Origin: Streptomyces olivoverticillatus
GTDB lineage: Bacteria > Actinomycetota > Actinomycetes > Streptomycetales > Streptomycetaceae
DNA: 64,000 nucleotides
Direction of reading: 5' to 3'
Assembly (NCBI RefSeq): GCF_014203555.1
Contig: NZ_JACHJH010000006.1
Span: 1-64,000, forward strand
Positions within the stretch are counted from its first letter, which is position 1; the number at the start of each line of letters is the position of its first letter. The translations under genes and the position numbers were made by a program. Below are positions 8,768-19,480 of this stretch, piece by piece. The notes under the pieces were generated by a model. The model made no database searches. It was not told where the DNA came from and saw only the letters and a list, made by a program, of their open reading frames with translations.

Positions 8768-10519
8768 ATGGTCGTATCCGTGTTGGAGGAGATGCGGATC
8801 CGGTCCTTGGGCGTCATTGACGACGCGGTGGTCGAGCTGTCGCCCGGTTTCACGGCGGTGACGGGCGAGACCGGCGCCGGCAAGACCATGGTCGTCACCA
8901 GCCTCGGGCTGTTGCTCGGCGGGCGCGCCGACCCCGCCCTGGTGCGGGTCGGGGCGAAGGCGGCGGTGGTCGAGGGGCGGATCGCCCTCGACGGCCGGTC
9001 GCCCGCGGCCGTGCGGGCCGAGGAGGCGGGTGCCGAGCTCGACGACGGCACGCTGCTCGTCAGCCGCACCCTCTCCGCGGAGGGGCGCTCGCGCGCCCAT
9101 GTGGGCGGCCGCAGCGTGCCGGTGGGGCTGCTGGGCGAGCTGGCCGACGACCTCGTCGCCGTCCACGGGCAGACCGACCAGCAGGGGCTGCTGCGCCCCG
9201 CGCGCCAGCGGCAGGCCCTCGACCGCTACGCGGGCGACGCGGTCGCCATGCCGCTCGCCAAGTACGCCGACGCCTACCGCAGGCTGCGGGCGGTGGCCGC
9301 CGAGCTGGCCGAGCTGACGACGCGGGCCCGCGAGCGCGCCCAGGAGGCGGACCTGCTGCGGTTCGGCTTGGAGGAGGTCGCCGCGGCCGAGCCCGTGCCG
9401 GGGGAGGACGCCGAGCTCTCCGCCGAGGCGGAGCGGCTGGGCCACGCCGAGGCCCTGGCCTCCGCGGCCACCGCCGCGCACGCCGCGCTCGCCGGCGATC
9501 CGGAGGACCCCGAGGGCATCGACGCCGCCACGCTCGTCGCAGGTGCGCACCGGGCCGTTGCAGCCGTACGCTCCCACGACCCCGCGCTCGCGGCCCTCGC
9601 CGACCGGATCGGCGAGATCGGCATCCTGCTCCGCGACGTGGCGGGCGAGCTGGCCGGCTACGCCTCCGACCTGGACGCCGATCCGCGGCGGCTCGCGGCC
9701 GTGGAGGAGCGGCGGGCCGCGCTGACGCACCTCACGCGCAAGTACGGCGAGGACATCACCGCCGTCCTGGCCTGGGCCGAGAGCGGCGCGGAGCGGCTGG
9801 CCGAGCTGGACGGCGACGACGAGCGGATCGGCGAGCTCACCGCCGAGCGCGACGCCTTGCGGGCCGAGCTCGGGGAGCTGGCCGAGGCGCTGAGCGCCGC
9901 CCGGGCGGAGGCGGCCGAGCGCTTCGCCGGAGCCGTCACCGCCGAGCTGGCGGAACTGGCCATGCCGCATGCGCGGGTGTCCTTCTCCCTCCGGCAGAAC
10001 GCGGTGTCCGACGCGGAGTCCGGCATCGAGGTCGGCGGTCGGGCCGTCGCCTACGGGCCGCACGGCGCGGACGAGGTCGAGCTGCTGCTGACCCCGCACC
10101 CCGGGGCGCAGCCGCGGCCCATCGCCAAGGGGGCCTCGGGCGGCGAGCTGTCGCGGGTCATGCTGGCCGTGGAGGTCGTCTTCGCGGGGTCCGCCCCGGT
10201 GCCGACCTATCTGTTCGACGAGGTGGACGCCGGGGTCGGCGGCAAGGCCGCCGTCGAGGTCGGCCGGCGGCTGGCGCGGCTCGCGCAGTCGGCGCAGGTG
10301 GTCGTGGTGACGCACCTGCCGCAGGTGGCCGCCTTTGCGGACCGGCACCTGGTGGTGGAGAAGACCCACGACGGCGCGGTGACGCGCAGCGGGGTCAAGG
10401 CGATGGAGGGCGAGGACCGGGTGCGGGAGCTCTCGCGCATGCTGGCGGGCCAGGAGGACTCGGAGCTGGCTCGCGCCCACGCGGAGGAACTGCTGCAGGC
10501 GGCACGGGCGGGGCGTTGA
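8768..10519 (+). CDS. recN: DNA repair protein RecN
   Basis: 583 aa, SMC-like ATPase. Walker A GETGAGKT at ~33–40, central coiled coil rich in Ala/Glu/Leu/Arg (~150–370), ABC signature ASGGELSRV around 456–464, Walker B YLFDEVDAG around 481–488, and the late THLPQVA switch region. RecN acts early in double-strand break repair, holding DNA ends. The start is uncertain: ATG 8768 is used, but GTG 8780 or ATG 8792 (right before RIRSLGV, where the conserved fold starts) are possible. No LexA-box palindrome is evident upstream. The stop overlaps the next start (TGATG). Confidence 0.93.
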   Translation: MVVSVLEEMRIRSLGVIDDAVVELSPGFTAVTGETGAGKTMVVTSLGLLLGGRADPALVRVGAKAAVVEGRIALDGRSPAAVRAEEAGAELDDGTLLVSRTLSAEGRSRAHVGGRSVPVGLLGELADDLVAVHGQTDQQGLLRPARQRQALDRYAGDAVAMPLAKYADAYRRLRAVAAELAELTTRARERAQEADLLRFGLEEVAAAEPVPGEDAELSAEAERLGHAEALASAATAAHAALAGDPEDPEGIDAATLVAGAHRAVAAVRSHDPALAALADRIGEIGILLRDVAGELAGYASDLDADPRRLAAVEERRAALTHLTRKYGEDITAVLAWAESGAERLAELDGDDERIGELTAERDALRAELGELAEALSAARAEAAERFAGAVTAELAELAMPHARVSFSLRQNAVSDAESGIEVGGRAVAYGPHGADEVELLLTPHPGAQPRPIAKGASGGELSRVMLAVEVVFAGSAPVPTYLFDEVDAGVGGKAAVEVGRRLARLAQSAQVVVVTHLPQVAAFADRHLVVEKTHDGAVTRSGVKAMEGEDRVRELSRMLAGQEDSELARAHAEELLQAARAGR

Positions 10520-11292
10520 TGCCGTGGCGGGCGGCCGGTGCCCGGCGCGGCGCCGGCACCGCCGCGCTCGTCGCGCGTGGCGCGTATGAGGCGCTGCGCC
10601 GCACCCGGCCCGGCGGCCGGGCCGTCTGGGAGCGCAAGAACCACGCGGGCCGCACCGTGGACCTGTGCAGCGGTCCCGCCGCCGCGCTGGGCACCGCGGC
10701 GGGCATCGGCACCGCCCCCGGGCTGCCGGCCCGGCACCGGGCCGCCGGTTCCCTGGCCGTGCTCGCCGCCGCGGCCTGCGGCGCGTACGACGACGTCGCA
10801 GGCGCCGGCGACCCCCGCCGCGGCTTCCGCGCCCACCTGGGCGCCCTGCGACGCGGCGAAGTGACCAGCGGCACCGTCAAGCTCGCCGGCATCGGTGCCG
10901 CCGGGCTCGCCGCCGGGATGGTGCTCGAAGAGCGCCCCCTCGACCGCGCGCTCGCCGCGGTCGTCATCGCCGGATCCGCGCACCTGGTCAACCTGCTGGA
11001 CGTACGGCCCGGCCGCGCCGCCGCGGCCGTGATCGCGCTCGGTGCGGGCGGGCTGCTGCGCGGTGGGGCCGCGAGGGGGGTCTGCGCCGCCCCCGTGGCT
11101 GCCGCGGCCGTGCTGGCCGCCGATGACATCGGCGAGCGCACCATGCTCGGCGACACCGGCGCCCACGCCCTCGGCGCGGGGCTCGGCGTCGCCGTCGTGG
11201 CCGCCAACGGCCGTGCCGGGCTGGCCTTCCACGCCGCGGTGCTGACCGCCGTGGCCCTCGTCGCCGACGCCCGGAATCCCCAAAGCGGGTGA
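10519..11292 (+). CDS. MraY/WecA-like (GT4 polyprenyl-phosphate transferase-type) membrane protein
   Basis: 257 aa, hydrophobic with several Ala/Leu/Gly-rich helices. Three spaced motifs look like those of polyprenyl-phosphate phosphosugar transferases: AYDDVAG (~90–96, like the metal-binding DD), NLLDVRPGRA (~158–167, like NxxNxxDGxxGLA) and LGDTGAHALG (~211–220, like GDxGS). The Asn and Asp of the second motif are kept but its DG is replaced by DV, so activity is not certain. ATG overlaps the recN stop (TGATG), so it is coupled to recN. A glycosyltransferase follows 135 bp later. Inference: a lipid-linked envelope glycan step. It is shorter than MraY (~360 aa), which argues for a divergent subfamily. 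Confidence 0.62.
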   Translation: MPWRAAGARRGAGTAALVARGAYEALRRTRPGGRAVWERKNHAGRTVDLCSGPAAALGTAAGIGTAPGLPARHRAAGSLAVLAAAACGAYDDVAGAGDPRRGFRAHLGALRRGEVTSGTVKLAGIGAAGLAAGMVLEERPLDRALAAVVIAGSAHLVNLLDVRPGRAAAAVIALGAGGLLRGGAARGVCAAPVAAAAVLAADDIGERTMLGDTGAHALGAGLGVAVVAANGRAGLAFHAAVLTAVALVADARNPQSG

Positions 11293-11427
11293 ATCCGGGG
11301 ATGTGCGGGCGAGGTAGGGCGGGCCGCCCACGGAACGGCGGTGACCGGATGCCGGTGGAGGCTGGCATCCTGGGCGCAGCACCTCGCCGTACGCCCCGCC
11401 CGACGTCGACTCAGGAGCTTCCCCCGC

Positions 11428-12546
11428 GTGAGCAGCACACCCGGCCCCTCGCACGGGCGGCCGCCCCTGCACGCCGTTCAGGTATTGGGCGGCGGCAGCG
11501 GGGGGAGCGGCGCGCACGTGCGCTCGTTGGCGGGCGGACTGGTGGCGCGAGGGCTGCGGGTGACGGTGTGCGGACCGGGGGAGACCGCCGGGCGGTACGG
11601 GTTCGATGATTCGGGCGCGTCCTTCGTGTCGCTGCGCGCAGGCACGAACGCGCCGGCCGTCGCCGGGATCCGGGCGGCGGCCGCGGACGCCGACGTGGTG
11701 CACGCGCACGGGCTGCGCTCCGGGATGCTGGCCGCGCTGGCGCTGCGGGGGCGCCCTACGCCGCTGGTGGTCACCTGGCACACGCGGGTGTCCGCGGAGG
11801 GGGCGCGTTCCCACGTCGTACGGCTCATGGAGCGGCAGGCGGCGCGCGCGGCGGCGGTGGTGCTCGGCGCTTCCTCGGACCTGGTGGACCAGGCGCGGCT
11901 GCGCGGCGCGCGGGATGCCCGGCTGGCGCCCGTGGCGCTGCCCGCGCCCCGGTACGCGCTCGACGAGGACGAGCTGCTGCGCAACAAGGCCCGCGCCGAA
12001 CTGGGCGCCGTGGCCCGGCCGTTGCTCGTCACCGTCGGCCGCCTGGAGCCCGGCCAGGGCTACGGACCGCTGCTGGATGCCGCCCGGGTCTGGCGGGAGC
12101 TGGACCCCGAGCCGCTGCTGGTCGTGGCGGGGGAGGGGCGCGAACGCCCGGAGATGCAGCGCCGGATCGAGGACGAAGGGCTGCCGGTGCAGCTGGTGGG
12201 CCGCCGCGACGACGTGCCCGAGCTGCTGGCCGCCGCCGACGTCGTGATCCTGGCGAGCCGTTGGGAGGCGCGGTCCTGGCTGGCCCAGGAGGCGCTGCAC
12301 GCCGGGGTGCCGCTGGTGGCCACCTCGGTCGGCGGGGTGCCCGACCTGGTGGGGGCGGCGGCCGAGCTCGTCCCCTATGGCGATGCGCCCGCGCTCGCCG
12401 ATGCGGTGGCACGCCTGCTGGAGGACCCCGTCCGCCGGGCCGAACTCTCCTCGGCGGGCCGCCGCCAGGCGGCGAGCTGGCCCTCGGAGGACGACACGGT
12501 CGCCCACGTCCTGAGCATTTACGACGAACTCGGGCACCGGGTCTGA
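11428..12546 (+). CDS. Glycosyltransferase, GT-B fold (family 4-like)
   Basis: 372 aa. The N-terminal domain opens with HAVQVLGGGSGGSGAHVRSL, the glycine-rich acceptor-side loop typical of this class. The C-terminal domain has LLVTVGRLEPGQG, then GRRDDVPELLAAADVVILASRWEA and EALHAGVPLVATSVGGVPDLV, the nucleotide-sugar binding E-x7-E-like region. GTG at 11428 has AGGAG ten bases upstream. Cytosolic. Together with the MraY-like gene it suggests synthesis of a lipid-linked saccharide; donor and acceptor are unknown. It stops just four bases from the convergent PucR gene end. Confidence 0.85.
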   Translation: MSSTPGPSHGRPPLHAVQVLGGGSGGSGAHVRSLAGGLVARGLRVTVCGPGETAGRYGFDDSGASFVSLRAGTNAPAVAGIRAAAADADVVHAHGLRSGMLAALALRGRPTPLVVTWHTRVSAEGARSHVVRLMERQAARAAAVVLGASSDLVDQARLRGARDARLAPVALPAPRYALDEDELLRNKARAELGAVARPLLVTVGRLEPGQGYGPLLDAARVWRELDPEPLLVVAGEGRERPEMQRRIEDEGLPVQLVGRRDDVPELLAAADVVILASRWEARSWLAQEALHAGVPLVATSVGGVPDLVGAAAELVPYGDAPALADAVARLLEDPVRRAELSSAGRRQAASWPSEDDTVAHVLSIYDELGHRV

Positions 12547-12550
12547 GCCG

Positions 12551-14161
12551 TCACCCCACGTGGCGCCGGGCCCGCAGGGCCAGGCTCAGGGCCAGCACCG
12601 TCTGCGGGTCCTCCAGATCCGTGCCCAGCAGTCGGCCGATGCGGGCCAGCCGGTCGTACAAGGTCTGCCGGTTGAGGTGGAGTTCGCGTGCCGTCTCCGC
12701 CTTGCGGCCCGCGTGGGCGAGGTAGGTCTCCAGCGTCGGCAGCAACGCCGGGCGGGAGGTGCGGTCGTGGGCCAGCAGCGGCCCGATGACCCGCTCGACG
12801 AAGTCCGCCAGCTCGCCGTGGGCGCGCAGCCGCCACAGCAGGACGTCCACGTCCAGCCGCCGCACGTCGTGCCACGGCCGGTCCGGCAGCCCCTGTGCCG
12901 CGGTCGCCGCCTGCGCGGCGTGGCGCAGCCCCGCCCCGGCCGTCGCCCAGGTGGCGGGCGCGCCGACCACCACCACCGGCGGCCGGGCGGCCGTCCGCTC
13001 CGCCCCGGCCCGCAGCGCCGCCGCGACCCGGTCCGCCACCGCCGCCCGTTCGCCCTCCTCCCGCAGCCCCACCAGCAGCGGAACCCGCCCCTCCGGAAGC
13101 CGTACGCCCAGCAGCACCGGCACCCCCACGCCCGCCAGCTCCTTGTGGACCGCACAGGCCAGCGGCGCCCAGGCGTCCGGGGGCACCAGCTCGGTGGCCA
13201 TCCGCATGACCACCGGCAGCAGCGGTCCCGGTCCGGGCCGAAAGCCCAGCACCCGGGCCTGCGCGGGCGCGTCCGCCGCGTCCAGGCGCCCTTCGGCCAG
13301 GTCGGTGAGGAAGTCGCCGCGCCCGCGGGCGGCCAGCTCCTCCTCCTGCCGCGCCTGGAGCAGCACCACCGCCAGCAGCCCGGCCGCCCGGTCCGCGGCG
13401 ATCCGGTGCACGGGCGCGAGCGGCGCGTTCACCGGCAGCACCGCGAGGCGGGCCCGTACGGCGCCGGGGCCGGGCCCGTGTCCCGGCACATCCGTCACCA
13501 GACTCCCTGGCAGCCCCGCCGCCCGCAGCCCGTCCCACACCTGGAGCGGATCCGCCGCACCGCTCGCGCCCACGGGCCCGGCGGCGTACAGCAGCCGCCC
13601 GTCCGGCGTCTCCAGGAAGACGGGGTTGCCCGCGAAGTCCGCGAAAAGCCGCAGCACTTCCGGCACCCCGCCGCCGCCCAGCAGCACCTCCGTGCACCGC
13701 CGGTGCACCTCCTCGGCCCGCTGCAACAGCGCGTAGTGCTCGTTGACCAGCTCCGTGTGGATCTCCTCGGTCACCGCCACGAACGGCACCTCCCGGTGCA
13801 GCTGGACCAGCGGCAGCCCGCAGGAGCGCGCCGTGTCCACCACCGCGGCGGGCAGCGTCGCGAACCGCGCACCCAGCTCGACCACCAGCGCCGCGATGTC
13901 CCGCTCGGCCAGCCCCCGGACGAACGCCCGCTGTTCGGCGGCGCGGGCGCCCAGCCCCAGCCCGGTGGTCAGCAGCAACTCGCCGCCCTTGAGCAGCGCC
14001 GCGATGTTGGGCGCTTCGCCCGCGTGCACCCAGCGCACCGGCCGGTCCAGCCGGTCCGGGCCCGCCATCACCTCGGGCAGCCCCCGCCGCAGCGCGGGCA
14101 GTTCGAGGGCGCGGGCCACGGTGATCGTGCCCTGGGCGGCGGACGGCGCGTGCGGTTCCAT
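12551..14161 (-). CDS. PucR family transcriptional regulator
   Basis: 536 aa. The N-terminal PucR domain (~10–125) includes LPEVMAGPDRLDRPVRWVHA and GGELLLTTGLGLG. The C-terminal ~60 residues form the PucR-type helix-turn-helix: LETYLAHAGRKAETARELHL followed by NRQTLYDRLARIGRLLG. PucR proteins control purine/ureide, amino-acid or GABA catabolism genes, often divergent neighbours. ATG at 14161 lies 40 bp from the divergent MFS exporter start, so it probably regulates that gene and itself. The effector cannot be told. Confidence 0.88.
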   Translation of the reverse strand: MEPHAPSAAQGTITVARALELPALRRGLPEVMAGPDRLDRPVRWVHAGEAPNIAALLKGGELLLTTGLGLGARAAEQRAFVRGLAERDIAALVVELGARFATLPAAVVDTARSCGLPLVQLHREVPFVAVTEEIHTELVNEHYALLQRAEEVHRRCTEVLLGGGGVPEVLRLFADFAGNPVFLETPDGRLLYAAGPVGASGAADPLQVWDGLRAAGLPGSLVTDVPGHGPGPGAVRARLAVLPVNAPLAPVHRIAADRAAGLLAVVLLQARQEEELAARGRGDFLTDLAEGRLDAADAPAQARVLGFRPGPGPLLPVVMRMATELVPPDAWAPLACAVHKELAGVGVPVLLGVRLPEGRVPLLVGLREEGERAAVADRVAAALRAGAERTAARPPVVVVGAPATWATAGAGLRHAAQAATAAQGLPDRPWHDVRRLDVDVLLWRLRAHGELADFVERVIGPLLAHDRTSRPALLPTLETYLAHAGRKAETARELHLNRQTLYDRLARIGRLLGTDLEDPQTVLALSLALRARRHVG

Positions 14162-14201
14162 GGCGGGAACCTACAGGTCGCACGCGCCTACCCTGTCCCG
14201 C

Positions 14202-15521
14202 ATGACGTCTGCCGCCGAACCCGCCTCCGGGCCGTCCGACATATCCGGCACGGCCAACGCCGACCCCTCTTCCCCCGACCTGCCCGCCGTCCAACGGCGC
14301 ACCCTCAAGGTCCTGATGGCGGCGCAGGTCGTCGCGGGCATCGGCATGGGGGCGATGCTCTCCTCGGGCGGGCTGCTCGTGGAGCACCTCAGCGGCTCCG
14401 AGGCCACCGCGGGCTTCGGCACCACGCTCGTCACCCTCGGCGCCGCGCTGGTGTCCGTACCGCTCGCCGCGCTCTCCCGGGCCCGCGGCCGCCGCGCCGG
14501 GCTCGGCGCCGGCTGGCTGACCGCCACCGCGGGCGCCCTGACCGTCCTGGTCTCGGCCCACTTCGGCCGGCTCGCGCCGACCATGCTGGGCATGCTGCTC
14601 ATCGGCGCCGCCACCGCCGCGAACCTGCAGTCCCGCTACGCGGCCGCCGACCTCGCCGAGCCCGGCGCCCGCGCGGGCGCCCTCTCCCTCGTCGTGTGGT
14701 CGACCACCGTCGGCAGCGTCCTCGGCCCCAACCTCAGCGAGCCGGGCGCCGCCGTCGCCCGCGTCGTGGGCGTCCCCGACGCGGCCGGCACCTTCGTCTT
14801 CTCCGTCGCCGCGTTCGTCACCGGCTGGGCCGTCGTCCACACCCGGCTGCGCCCCGACCCCCTGCTGCTCGCCAGAGCCCGCGAGGCCGCGAACGGCGGG
14901 CAGGAGGCACAGCGGCAGGGCTTCGGCGCCCGGATGCGCGCGGCGGCCCGGCACGTGACGGGCTCGCCCGCCGCCCTGACCGGGCTGGGCGCGCTGGTCC
15001 TCGGGCACGCCGTGATGGTGTCCGTCATGACGATGACGCCCGTCCACCTCGCCCACCACGGCGCCTCGCTCGGCGTCGTGGGCTTCACCATCAGCCTGCA
15101 CATCGCCGGGATGTACGCGCTCTCGCCGCTGGTGGGCAAGGCCGCCGACCGGCTCGGGCGGATACCGGTGATCCTCGCCGGGCAGGGGATCATGGCGCTC
15201 GCCACGCTGCTCGCCGGCACCTCCGGCGGCCGTCAGTGGCCGGTGGGGGCCGGGCTCTTCCTGCTGGGCCTGGGCTGGTCCTGTGCGACCGTCGCAGGCT
15301 CGACGCTGCTGAGCGAGTCCGTCGGCGCCGCGCACCGCTCGGAGGTGCAGGGCCTGTCCGACACCCTCATGAACCTCGTCGGGGCGGCGGGCGGCGCGCT
15401 CTCCGGCGGCCTGCTCGCCCTCTACGGCTACGGCGGCCTCAACGCCGCCGCAGCCGTCCTCGTCCTCCCCGTCAGCGCCTTCGCGCTGTACTTCAGCCTC
15501 CGAACGCGCTCGACGCGGTGA
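14202..15521 (+). CDS. MFS transporter
   Basis: 439 aa with about twelve hydrophobic segments. Helix 1 starts around residue 38 after a hydrophilic acidic lead. The A-type loop motif appears as ALSRARGRRAGL after helix 2, and a second-half copy appears as GKAADRLGRIPVI. The substrate is unknown; it is probably a drug or metabolite exporter. ATG 14202 is the only start close to the first helix and is 40 bp from the divergent PucR gene, its likely regulator. Its last 29 bases overlap the 3' end of the convergent GH15 gene. Confidence 0.85.
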   Translation: MTSAAEPASGPSDISGTANADPSSPDLPAVQRRTLKVLMAAQVVAGIGMGAMLSSGGLLVEHLSGSEATAGFGTTLVTLGAALVSVPLAALSRARGRRAGLGAGWLTATAGALTVLVSAHFGRLAPTMLGMLLIGAATAANLQSRYAAADLAEPGARAGALSLVVWSTTVGSVLGPNLSEPGAAVARVVGVPDAAGTFVFSVAAFVTGWAVVHTRLRPDPLLLARAREAANGGQEAQRQGFGARMRAAARHVTGSPAALTGLGALVLGHAVMVSVMTMTPVHLAHHGASLGVVGFTISLHIAGMYALSPLVGKAADRLGRIPVILAGQGIMALATLLAGTSGGRQWPVGAGLFLLGLGWSCATVAGSTLLSESVGAAHRSEVQGLSDTLMNLVGAAGGALSGGLLALYGYGGLNAAAAVLVLPVSAFALYFSLRTRSTR

Positions 15522-17295
15522 GCCGCAGCGCCGTGTCGATCAGCGGCACATGGCTGAACGCCTGTGGGAAGTTGCCCACCTGACGCTTCAGGTGCGGATC
15601 CCACTCCTCCGCCAGCAGTCCCAGGTCGTTGCGGAGCGCCAGCAGTTTCTCGAAGAGCTGGCGGGCCTCGTCGACCCGGCCGATCATCGCCAGGTCGTCG
15701 GCGAGCCAGAACGAGCAGGCCAGGAAGGCCCCTTCGTCGCCCTCCAGCCCGTCGACGCCCGCCTCCTCGCCCGCCGTCGGATAGCGCAGCACGAAGCCGT
15801 CGGCGGTGGACAGCTCGCGCTGGATGGCCTCGATGGTGCCGATGACGCGCTTGTCGTCCGGCGGCAGGAAGCCCATCTGCGGGATCAGCAGCAGCGACGC
15901 GTCGAGCTCCTTCGAGCCGTAGTACTGCGTGAAGGTGTTGCGCTCCTTGTCGTAACCCTTCTCGCAGACGTCCCGGTGGATGTCGTCGCGCAGCTCGCGC
16001 CAGCGCTCCAGCGGGCCGTCCACGTCACCGGACTCGATGAGCTTGATGGTGCGGTCCACCGCGACCCAGGCCATGACCTTGGAGTGCACGAAGTGGCGGC
16101 GTGGGCCGCGCACCTCCCAGATGCCCTCGTCCGGCTCGGTCCAGTGGTCCTCGAGGTAGCCGATGAGCCGCAGCTGGAGCAGCGACGCGTAGTCGTTGCG
16201 GGCGAGGCCCGTCATGTGCGCCAGGTGCAGGGCCTCGGTGACCTCGCCGTAGACGTCCAGCTGGAGCTGGCCCGCGGCGCCGTTGCCCACCCGCACCGGA
16301 GTCGAGTTCTCGTACCCCGGCAGCCAGGGCAGCTCGGCCTCGCTCAGCTCGCGCTCGCCCGCGATGCCGTACATGATCTGCAGGTTCTCCGGGTCGCCCG
16401 CCACGGCCCGCAGCAGCCACTCCCGCCAGGCGCGGGCCTCCTCGCGGTAGCCGGTGCGCAGCAGCGAGGAGAGGGTGATCGCGGCGTCCCGCAGCCAGGT
16501 GAAGCGGTAGTCCCAGTTCCGGACGCCGCCGATCTCCTCCGGCAGCGAGGTGGTGGGCGCGGCCACGATGCCGCCGGTGGGGGCGTACGTCAGTGCCTTG
16601 AGCGTGATCAGCGAGCGGACCACGGCGTCCCGGTAGGGGCCGTGGTACGTGCAGTGGCCCACCCACTCCCGCCAGAACTCCTCCGTGGCCTCCAGCGCCC
16701 CGTCCGGGTCGGGCAGGGCCGGGGGCTCGCGGTGCGAAGGCTGCCAGCTGATGGTGAAGGCGACGCGCTCGCCGGGGGAGACGGTGAAGTCGGAGTAGGT
16801 GGTCAGGTCCTTGCCGAAGGTGTCGGCGGTGGTGTCCAGCCACACCGAGTCGGGACCCGCGACGGCTACCGTGCGCTCGCCCACCTTGTGCACCCACGGC
16901 ACGACCCGGCCGTAGGAGAAGCGCATCCGCAGCGCCGAGCGCATCGGCACCCGCCCGCTGACGCCCTCCACGATCCGGATCAGCTGGGGCGCACCGTCGC
17001 GCGGCGGCATGAAGTCGATGACCCGCACCGTGCCGCGCCCGGTGTCCCACTCGGATTCGAGCACGAGGGAATCCCCCCGGTACCGGCGGCGGTCCGCACG
17101 CGGCGGCGCCGCACCCGAGGGGTGCGCCGGGCCGATCCGCCAGTAACCGTGCTCTTCCGTGCCGAGCAGTCCGGCGAACGCCGCATGCGAATCGAATCGG
17201 GGCAGGCACAGCCAGTCGGCCGTGCCGTCCCGGCAGACCAGTGCGGCGGTCTGCATGTCGCCGATGAGTGCGTAATCCTCGATACGCCCGGCCAC
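15493..17295 (-). CDS. Glycoside hydrolase family 15 protein (glucoamylase/trehalase-like)
   Basis: 600 aa, the usual length for bacterial cytosolic GH15 proteins. The N-terminal domain begins RIEDYALIGDMQTAALV and DGTADWLCLPRFDS, as in the trehalase-like GH15 group. The (α/α)6 barrel has VRNWDYRFTWLRDAAITL, the candidate acid segment DEGIWEVRG with HFVHSKVMAWVA, and a late AFLACSFWLADDLAM segment. No signal peptide. Relatives in actinobacteria hydrolyse trehalose or α-glucans. It is convergent with and overlaps the MFS gene; its promoter is in the 456-bp gap shared with pyrG. Confidence 0.9.
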   Translation of the reverse strand: MAGRIEDYALIGDMQTAALVCRDGTADWLCLPRFDSHAAFAGLLGTEEHGYWRIGPAHPSGAAPPRADRRRYRGDSLVLESEWDTGRGTVRVIDFMPPRDGAPQLIRIVEGVSGRVPMRSALRMRFSYGRVVPWVHKVGERTVAVAGPDSVWLDTTADTFGKDLTTYSDFTVSPGERVAFTISWQPSHREPPALPDPDGALEATEEFWREWVGHCTYHGPYRDAVVRSLITLKALTYAPTGGIVAAPTTSLPEEIGGVRNWDYRFTWLRDAAITLSSLLRTGYREEARAWREWLLRAVAGDPENLQIMYGIAGERELSEAELPWLPGYENSTPVRVGNGAAGQLQLDVYGEVTEALHLAHMTGLARNDYASLLQLRLIGYLEDHWTEPDEGIWEVRGPRRHFVHSKVMAWVAVDRTIKLIESGDVDGPLERWRELRDDIHRDVCEKGYDKERNTFTQYYGSKELDASLLLIPQMGFLPPDDKRVIGTIEAIQRELSTADGFVLRYPTAGEEAGVDGLEGDEGAFLACSFWLADDLAMIGRVDEARQLFEKLLALRNDLGLLAEEWDPHLKRQVGNFPQAFSHVPLIDTALRLTASSAFGG

Positions 17296-17751
17296 GTCAT
17301 CTCCAGTCGAACGGCATCTAGGACCCCGGAGGGCCTTTGGCGGTCAAGCGATCTTCGACGAGCTCTGTTCCGGAAGGGGAGTACCTCCCTGGCGGGCGCC
17401 CCCAGCGGTGGCTGGGAGAGGTAGCTCGGGGAGGGCGGGATGGTGCCGTGCCGGCCGGCTCGCTGCATGTGTCCGAGCAGGATACGACGCGGAGTTGGGA
17501 CACGCGCGACGGTTGGCCGGGGAATCTGTGCCGAATGGGTGGCCCGGGACACGCCGTGACGCACGGGCCGTGACACAGGGTCCGCGAGGGCACAGCGCCG
17601 CGTCACCGGAAGCGCCGGGCCCCGGGCGCTGATACCCTGGTACCCCGTGGACCGGTGGGTGCAAGACCCCCCAACCGCAGCGACGGCGACTCCGGGAAAA
17701 CCGGGTGATCGCCGAATCGCACCTCCACCTCGCGACCACGGGAGCCCCCCT
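17296..17751. other. Intergenic region between GH15 gene and pyrG
   Basis: 456 bp holding the divergent promoters. I see no convincing gene: short frames here lack Streptomyces third-position bias. There are A/T-richer patches near 17310–17360 and 17490–17535, and a GATACCCTGGTACCCC segment near 17631, ~120 bp ahead of pyrG, that could include a −10. The leader before pyrG has an ACTCCGGGAAAACCGGGTGA mini-hairpin but no terminator–antiterminator pair I can defend. Confidence 0.5.
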
Positions 17752-19404
<1,653 letters not shown>

Positions 19405-19416
19405 CCTATACGGTTG

Positions 19417-19460
19417 ACCGGGGTAGGGCCTCCCACACTGGGCGGCCCCACCCCGGTTTT
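19417..19460 (+). terminator. pyrG terminator
   Basis: Hairpin with left arm ACCGGGGTAGGGCC and right arm GGCCCCACCCCGGT (one mismatch) followed by TTTT, just after the pyrG stop. The NUDIX gene starts 21 bases later, so read-through expression of it is possible. Confidence 0.75.
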
Positions 19461-19480
19461 CGCATTTCTGGAGGACGCAC

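Noticed and set aside
10519..11292. Calling this gene steA or mctB because of its place after recN
   Set aside because: Its motifs are GT4/MraY-like (DD, NLLD, GDTG) and no SteA- or MctB-like sequence is present.
12560..15583. Very long plus-strand frame of ~1000 codons across PucR and MFS genes
   Set aside because: High GC leaves antisense/other frames open; the composition is Arg/Pro/Gly noise and the PucR and MFS motifs lie in other frames.
17296..17751. Possible pyrG attenuator or reiterative-transcription control
   Set aside because: No run of identical initiating bases at a defined start and no terminator/antiterminator pair could be shown.
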